A stretch of 64,000 nt of DNA, from contig VDFB02270651.1 of NCBI GenBank assembly GCA_007258455.2, forward strand, positions 488,168,905 to 488,232,904. The letters run 5' to 3'. The translations under genes and the position numbers were made by a program. The stretch is from Sequoia sempervirens (lineage: Eukaryota; Streptophyta; Pinopsida; Cupressales; Cupressaceae). This document shows, one piece after another, positions 57,640 to 64,000 of this stretch (within the stretch, counting starts at the first letter, position 1; each line of letters opens with the position of its first letter). The notes beneath the pieces were generated by a model. The model worked only from the letters and a program-made list of their open reading frames with translations. It searched no databases and was not told the DNA's origin.

Positions 57640-58103
57640 TCTTCACCTACTTTGACTTCTTAATTTGTTGAGGTCACACCTATCTCTATGGAGACATATT
57701 GGGCTACACCTATTTCACCTTCAAATATTTCATTCATGAGGCCTCTTCCCTCTCACTTATTTCAAGAGATGCAGTGTCGTCAATTTTTTTGGAGCTACTT
57801 CATTATGGGGGGGCTATGTGGTCTCTTCATTCCTCTCTTCTAGGGGGGGTTCACTCATGTATCTTTGTGATGGATGGTGTCCTTGGGGGCTCTTATGGAG
57901 TCCTCCATATTTCATCACTTAGTTGTTTTTTGCATTCTATTTTGGGTAGGAGTTTTGTTCCCATGTGGTTTTCTCCTTTACCCCATTTGATTTAGTTTGC
58001 ATTGTATTTGTACATGGGTACCTGATCAGGGCTTGTTGTCGAGACCCATCTTTACTTTTATGTATCTTTTCCTGGCATTTTAGGTACATCCTAAGTTCAA
58101 CTT
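57640..58103 (+). other. 3' module of element D shared with element A
   Basis: Contains GATGGATGGTGTCCTTGGGG, GGAGTCCTCCATATT, then GTTTTCTCCTTTACCCC and a GTACATGGGTACCTGATCA-type string, in the same order as 15220-15480 of element A. The open frame across it is hydrophobic and probably not translated. Confidence 0.65.
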
Positions 58104-58110
58104 AAGGGGG
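58104..58110 (+). other. Polypurine tract of element D
   Basis: AAGGGGG directly abuts the 3' LTR. Element A has the comparable AAGTGGGGG. Confidence 0.75.
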
Positions 58111-58462
58111 TGTTAGAGTAATAAGTCATCTCACTTAATTAATTTAATCATATTGGTTAATTAATTAAGTCACTTATTACTTTAGGTTTGCTTAAGCTAA
58201 ACTTACACACATTTATAATTAATTATTTATTTACTAAGTATTAAGTGTACACACCAGGGTTTGAATTTTTAGGTTTCACTTTAGGGTTTCTTGATCTCTT
58301 TCATAAGGATTGATCTCATTGTAATTATAAGATTCTCTTAATGCATTTTTTCTTGAGGATTGCAGAACATCTTCTTTAGTTATGAAAATCTTTTGTATGT
58401 GATAGGTAATTGAATGTAGGTGATTCTTGGGGTTTGTGAGGTTGGGCTTCTCAACTTCTACA
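58111..58462 (+). repeat. 3' LTR of element D
   Basis: 352 bp, same ends as the 5' copy, preceded by the purine tract AAGGGGG (58104-58110). Scattered substitutions separate the copies. Confidence 0.93.
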
Positions 58463-58467
58463 CTATT

Positions 58468-58740
58468 TTGAATGGATGGGTGAATTTTCCTTCAATGAAA
58501 ATTCCCCTAAACTTGTAGATTCAATTGTTTGAGAGGCAAACTCACCCTAGAATCCTGATCAAATTCTCCTGAAATAGAAAATTCACCCCTTTGCATAGAA
58601 AGCGTGAACTTTCTTGACCATGCTATAGGAAAATTCACCCCTATAAGGTGCAAATTTTCCTATTATAGTGGATTCTCCCTTGCATGAAATCTAAACTTGC
58701 AAAACTTGAACAACAACAAATGGGAAAGAAAAGACCTGTG
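58468..58740 (-). other. Leader of element F between its primer site and element D
   Basis: Continues the AATTCACC/GGTGAATTTTCC motif field interrupted by element D. Confidence 0.55.
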
Positions 58741-58768
58741 ACGTGGGTCCCACCGGGCATGCCAAAAA
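58741..58768 (-). other. Primer-binding region of element F
   Basis: On the minus strand, TTTTTGGCATGCCCGGTGGG and then ACCCACG follow directly after the LTR end. The TGGCAxGCCCxGTGGGACC pattern is familiar to me from leaders of some plant Gypsy elements. Confidence 0.6.
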
Positions 58769-59310
58769 TGTGTGTTGTGTTTTTCTCCTAGTCTAAAATG
58801 CAAAACAAAAATGAATGAAAGCAGGGGGAACACAACAAAACCTCAATATTGGCCTAGTTGAACTTGAAAAAAATGAAATACAAAAAAATGTATGTTACCT
58901 TGCCCAAGTTGATCAAATGGTTGGCCTTAATGATAGCTTGATATGTGTGCTCCTAGATCAATTTTGGCAGTAGAACAATTTTTTTTTGCTTGATTTGGAT
59001 GCAAGGATGAAGGATTTTCGCTATGAATGCAAGATGGTAGCTTGGGAGATTGAAATGGTTGGGGTTCTAGAATGGTGGTGAATGATTTAGAATGACTAGG
59101 GTTCTCCTTGAGCATGTGGTTGAGAAGAAAGCAAAAATGGCTAAGTGCTATCCATTTAACCAAGGAAGATAAAATGGATGGTGGAGATTTAAAGAGGACT
59201 AGAGATCAAGGGATAGGATCAAAGAGTTGACCAAAGGAATTAAAAATTATTTTTTAATGTACATGGGAATGATTAAATGAATTTAATATTCCTTGGGAAA
59301 GTGAAAAAGA
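58769..59310 (-). repeat. Right LTR of element F, interrupted at 59310
   Basis: Aligns with 20090-20640 and then loses similarity abruptly after GGGAAAGTGAAAAAGAA. The missing ~500 bp should lie beyond element G, outside the window. Confidence 0.75.
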
Positions 59311-59319
59311 ATGTAATAA

Positions 59320-61652
59320 AGCCGCATTTGAAAGACAGAGCTGCATTCGACTCTTCAAATGATGCATTTGATATCTGAGACACATCTGCTTGTCCGACTA
59401 GAACGTAGGACCGAGCCGCATTTGCAACATAGAGTGATGCATTCGCTCTACTTTGACACATTTTCCTGGTAATATTTCTTTTCATTTTTGCATTTGGGTT
59501 CTCCAAATTTCTTTTGGCATTCTAGTTTTACTTTTTTCATTCTGCCTAGCATAATTTTTTGTGTTATTAATCTTAGTTTGTATTGTACGGTGGTTACATT
59601 TCGTGGGTCCAATACTAGTGGATAAAATTCCTAACTTTTGGTTTTATAGGTTTGAGTGTCGAAGACTCAATACTAAACATTGTGCTTATCTTTTTTTGAT
59701 TAAAACAAAATTATCTTTAGTGCACTTAAAACAAACATGTCTTTCATTTCTAATTGTGTTTGCAAATGGTAGGTGATTATGCTCTCACCTTTTGAAAACT
59801 TGGTGATCAGAAAACTAGACCTATTTTATCTGTTATACACCATTAAGACTTAGTAATCAAAGTATCCTATCCTCTTGCACTTTCGAGTGATATTGGGTGT
59901 AAGAGAAATGGTTACTAACTCTAGAACTTGGGCCTTTTCTAGTGGGAAAAAATACTCACCCTAGGACAACTCAGATTGGTAGCACCCTGAACCCGAGGGA
60001 CTTCCAACTTGTATATAAAAGTGGATTCTTGGGGAAAGCTCAAGAATCATGCATATTGTTCTAACGAGATGGATCTGAAAGGAGACTCTTGCCACATGGA
60101 TCATGTCCTATGAATGGAATTCCCTTACTAAACACCTATTGTTTTAAAGGCCAACCATTTTTTATTCATTGCTTGGTATAGTGCAGGGTATAGTATCATG
60201 GTCGAAGACACTCACTACTGATCCCCTTGATTAGAGATAGCAATTCTTGGGAAGTGATGACCCAAGAATTTGAATTTTGTGTGCCCATATAAGTTTGTGC
60301 AAAGAAGGGAGCATCTGCCACCAAACTTCTAAGTTGTCTGCTCTCAAGAAGGAAAGGTGTTTAGCACCAATCCGAGGTATATCGGTGGGCTATATGAAGT
60401 ATACAAACCCTTGGCCTATTGGCCTATTAGGATCATGCTTGTCTCATGTGCATTTGCATACACCAAAACATCATGGTTCCCAAGTGTTTGTTAGTTACTT
60501 AAACAAAACAAACAACACCCAAACATTAGGAAACAAATCATTAACATTTCAAAAATTTGGGTTTTTGACCAAAAACATGAAAAATTTGATCTTTTAATAT
60601 TTTGCACTGCATTTGAAAAAATGAAATCACTGTGTCGCAACGCATTTTCCAAATTTAACAATGCATTTTATCTAAAAAACACTGTAATTTCTTGTGTCGT
60701 GACACATGTGAGTCTCATAGAATTGTATTTTTCAAATCTTATCGCATTCATCAGTTCTAGAGCTGCATTCACTTAAATTGAAATGCATTTGAAATACTGT
60801 GACACATCTAGGGTCTCAAACGATGCATTTTCCTAGCAGAAATAAAATCTTCATACCAAGCCCAAACTAAGTCTAAAATCTATCAATATCTTGTCAGACA
60901 CTGTTCCCAAGAGGATTCCATCAAAAACCAACCTTGAAATTGCTCAATTTTTTTTAATCATTTGACCATTAGTTCATATTCTTGACCATAGGCTTAATCT
61001 TTCAAATGCTAGTTGCATACATTAGGCATTAGCTTGACCCTATGTTTTCATCCTTGCATACTTTTGATTAGGTTAATCTCACCGCAACTTGCAATATCAT
61101 TTTTTTTTAAACTAGGTTATCTTGGACTTAATCATCCTCTTTTTTTATCGGCCATTGCCCCTTTTGTTAGATTTTCCAATTCAATAGTCTAGTTAGGAGA
61201 ACTCACTAGTCATCTTGACCTTGTCATTTTATCATTTTCAACACGTCCTTTAGTAGCCAAAATTGAAAACAAATATTGAGTTTAGAAGTGTTTAGGTATC
61301 ATTTTCTCCAAATTACATTCTAGTTTATACCTTGCATACTTTATTCCCAAAAATAAAAAAATATTATTCATCCTAGTCGTCATTTTGAACCTAGACCTTG
61401 CATTTATCATATTAAGTCCTTAGTCAACATTATCATCTTATTCCTCATTTGATATTTTGGATTTTACAACCTCGTCATCTTACATCAATCATTTCCTTAG
61501 ACAAACATCATCATCACCTAGTCATCCTAGTTGGAATTTTCTTTAAAAAACATAGTCTTGCGTTTTCACCCTTTATCGAAAATCCAAAAACAAAAATTTA
61601 ATTTTTTTTAAAAAAAAACAACAACATAGGCTAGCATCATCCTCACATTTAG
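59320..61652 (+). other. Proposed LTR and leader of element G
   Basis: No supported ORF. GCATTT-containing words such as GCCGCATTTG, GATGCATTTG and AATGCATTTG recur at 59320-59500 and 60600-60840, two clusters 1.1 kb apart. The final 300 bp before gag are T/A-rich with CATCATC words. Confidence 0.5.
60012..60020 (+). promoter_or_regulatory. TATA box of element G
   Basis: TATATAAAA, about 700 bp after the proposed LTR start, is a good core promoter match. Confidence 0.5.
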
Positions 61653-64000
61653 TTGTCATTCTCATCATTTTCATTTGAGCAATCTCATTTTATGGTGGAA
61701 ACTAGACTCCAAAGACAGAAACGACAAATGGAAAATTTTGGACAAAACTCCACTTCCAATGTTAACAATCACATGTATGACCCAAATTGGACATTTGACA
61801 ACCCATTTGGCAACATGAATAATCAACCTCTCATGACCATACCATCCTCATCAAACATTCCTTTTGAACCATTCTTACATAAGGATGAATGGACAAATAC
61901 TTGAGGAAAGCCTAGAGGTAGCAGCACAAGATCCAGAGGTGTTCCAATTCATGGAACAAATGGTCCTATATGACAAAGATAGATATTTGGCCATACTCTT
62001 AAGTCAAGGAGCTAAGTTACCCCATGGATTCGACATTAACACGTTGAGATCAACATCTACTAATGCTAATGTCAACAACACGCGTAACATGTCAAATAGT
62101 GGTCAACCTCCAAACACTACGAGCAATACCTTTTTTGACGCTACCTCACAAAATGTCACAATGACCATGAGTTCTACCTCCAACATTCCAAAAAACAGCA
62201 ATTCAATAAATGCTACATCCATTGGAGGATCACAATCAGTCATAGTTCCCACAATATCCACAACACCATAACAATCAGTTGGAACCACCTTTGGCTCCTC
62301 AACAGTATGGGAAAGTTATTCCAATCCTCTCTTTACCACTACGGTAAATGCCATGGGGGGATCATCAAGCCATGAAAATCCTCCATTGACAACTACATCT
62401 AATACCATGAGTACATCTTCATCATATCCTCTCATTGGTATCTCACAAAATCATTTGGGTGGAGGAAAATGGCGTATCTTTATTCAAGGACAACAACAAA
62501 ATGTTAACACGTCAAGACAATCCAATACCACCAAATCCTAAGGACAAAATACAACCATTCCCCTTGTCCAAACCCAACAATTTGTACAAGGCAATCAACA
62601 CACACAACCTATGGCATCATTCATACATCAAAATGTTCATGGTCACCATATTCCCCAAATATCGACCCAAATGGCTAGGTGACACATTCCAACATACTCA
62701 TCCCATATTCATACTCACCAACATACCCCCAATCCAAAATTTCAATACCAACAACACACAAATCCAAACACACCATACATGCCACAACAACATATACCTC
62801 AACAACATGCCAACATCAACTCACAACAAATGGGGACCACAAATGACCCTATAATCAATGCCTTACAAGCAAAACTAATGGGTCTAGAGAAGACCATAGA
62901 AAACATACAAATATCTAGCAAGAAATCAAAAGTTTCATATGATCTATCTGTATACCCCTATGACATGAACTTATACATGTGACCATTTCCTCCAGGATAT
63001 GTGTCACCTAATTTTACCAAATATAGAGGAAAGGAAAACCCCATCGAACATGTCCACAAATTTGCAACCAATTATATGGATGTCACCTATGAACAAACGT
63101 ACTTAATGAGACTTTTTTCTAAAAGTCTTTCAGGTCCTTCCCTTGAATGGTTTTCCACTCAAAAGGACATCCAAACATGAGATGAACTTAAATAGAAATT
63201 CATAAAAAATTATGTGTACAACATTGACATGGACACCTCTATTACTAGCTTATGCAATCTCACACAAGAGGATGCTAGTGAAACATTCATCCCATTCTTT
63301 CAAAAATTGAGAAGTCTAGCTAGTTGTTGCCACATTGACATACCTAAAAAGGAAAAGGTGGACATGTTCCTTCAAACACTTCTAGGACCCTTAAAATATG
63401 CATTAAAAGTACATTATTGCACAAACTTCATGGACCTAGTCAAAAAAGGTGTCCAAATTGAGAAAGCCCTTATCGCAAAGGAAGAGCTAAGATACGGTCC
63501 TAAAAACATAAACAAAAATCCTCCCATTGACAAAATTAAGTATTGGGTCAAAAATAAACATGTTACTAATGACGGTGTTGTGGACGCCAAGGTTGCAAAC
63601 AATATGGGTCATGTACTGGATCTAAAAGGGATTCAACCACAAAAAAAATCAATGACAATATTGACACCCCCTACCAATGTCCCCCCAAACAACCAAAGTA
63701 GCCAAAATAATCAAGGACAATACCATCAAATGAGACAATTCCCTAGGGGTCAAACATACACTCCTTTGGGTGAACCCATTGAGCAAGTCCTCAAGAAATG
63801 CCTTTAGAATGATGTCATCACACTTCAAGAACCAAAACCATATGACCCAAGACAATTCAAACCAGCATGGTGGGATGATAATGCATTTTACGATTATCAT
63901 CGGGAAAAAGGACATAAAACTTCTACTTGTCGACAACTAAAAAATTTGGTACAAGACCTTATTGAGAATCATATCATTGAGGTAGGTCGATCACAATTTT
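61653..64000 (+). pseudogene. Gypsy gag, element G (partial at window edge)
   Basis: MVETRLQRQKRQMENFGQ (61692) is a Gypsy-like gag start. One frameshift occurs near 61895. After that a single frame runs to the window end with stops at 62269, 62539, about 62680, 62980, 63178, 63196 and 63805. At several of these Gln or Arg would fit. The middle is Asn/Gln/His/Thr-rich. The capsid domain is at about 62980-63480 (NFTKYRGKENPIEHVHKF, SLSGPSLEWFSTQ, FIPFFQKLRSLASCC). The C-terminal YDYHREKGHKTSTCRQLK (63893 onward) is the zinc-binding segment, with Cys to Tyr at its start. Pol would follow outside. Confidence 0.78.

Larger units (their letters stand above)
54664..58462 (+). mobile_element. Copia-type element D, non-autonomous, complete ends
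   Basis: Both LTRs are exactly 352 bp (54664-55015 and 58111-58462), start TGTTAGAGTAATAAG and end CTTCTACA. The duplication CTATT lies at 54659-54663 and 58463-58467. Primer site and purine tract are in place. The 3.1-kb interior has gag and a protease remnant but no integrase or reverse transcriptase. Its 3' module matches element A. It is inserted in the leader repeat of F. Confidence 0.93.
20090..59310 (-). mobile_element. Giant LTR element F (minus strand), host of elements E and D
   Basis: Direct repeats at 20090-21140 and 58769-59310 begin TGTGTG and align over more than 500 bp. Next to the right copy, on the minus strand, the LTR end ...ACACA is followed by TTTTTGGCATGCCCGGTGGG, a primer-site region of the type seen in plant Gypsy elements. 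Next to the left copy the minus strand has the purine tract AGAGGGTCAAAA directly before TGTAAACATC. These place the 5' end at the right. Without E (28526-51669) and D (54664-58462), F would be about 12 kb. Its visible coding content is one proline-rich ORF. I found no reverse transcriptase. Confidence 0.72.
59312..64000 (+). mobile_element. Ty3/Gypsy element G, 5' part, running off the window
   Basis: New sequence starts TGTAATAAAG exactly where the element F LTR breaks, consistent with an LTR start. A TATA box follows at 60012 and a Gypsy gag ORF at 61653-64000. The end of the LTR and the primer site could not be located, because the second LTR lies outside. Confidence 0.6.

Noticed and set aside
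1..64000. Host gene, rRNA cluster, organelle insertion or DNA transposon
   Set aside because: Looked for on both strands: no intron-exon gene structure, rRNA-like GC-rich conserved sequence, chloroplast or mitochondrial gene, or transposase motif was recognised.

Overview
This window looks like intergenic DNA from a large, repeat-rich plant nuclear genome. A gymnosperm or conifer is my best guess from the nested giant LTR elements, the plant-type telomere-like satellite and the absence of host genes. That is inference, because no host gene or species-diagnostic sequence is present. I find no intact protein-coding host gene. Nearly everything I can explain is transposable-element sequence inserted into other transposable-element sequence, in varying states of decay.

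Layout, left to right. 1-4963 holds simple and satellite DNA: a degenerate CCCTAAA-like array (1318-2460), pyrimidine tracts with a (TC)45 run (2461-3000), an ACAT tract, two inverted repeats and another pyrimidine tract. 4964-15976 is a Copia-type element (A) with TCTAT target duplications, inserted in that pyrimidine tract. Its gag is split by element B (7219-14755, GATTC duplication). The right LTR of B is itself split by a 2.1-kb solo LTR (C, 12144-14256). 15982-20089 carries pyrimidine and AT-rich DNA, a tRNA-derived SINE with a perfect 19-bp duplication, a LINE reverse-transcriptase fragment and an unidentified ORF. 20090-59310 is one very large minus-strand element (F) whose two LTRs lie about 38 kb apart. 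F was invaded by a 23-kb plus-strand Ty3/Gypsy element (E, 28526-51669) and by a small Copia-type element (D, 54664-58462). E in turn holds an ~8-kb minus-strand L1-like LINE and a second SINE copy. From about 59312 to the end of the window is the 5' part of a further plus-strand Gypsy element (G). It interrupts the right LTR of F and its gag runs off the edge.

The most interesting content is in element E. Its domain order reads gag, protease, an RNase H with all four acidic residues visible, reverse transcriptase (YLDD), a second RNase H, then integrase. The additional RNase H therefore lies upstream of the reverse transcriptase. Behind integrase lies a roughly 4-kb sense-strand ORF, mostly in one frame, that resembles plant mobile-domain proteins and ends in coiled coil. 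A decayed ORF of what looks like the same family sits on the 3' side of the LINE. In-frame stops in E and G look mostly like C-to-T changes (CAG to TAG, CGA to TGA, CAA to TAA), with few frameshifts. That suggests decay driven by cytosine methylation.

All element and domain calls come from reading the sequence by eye: LTR pairs, target duplications, primer-site motifs, translated motifs and repeat copies inside the window. No database search was possible.
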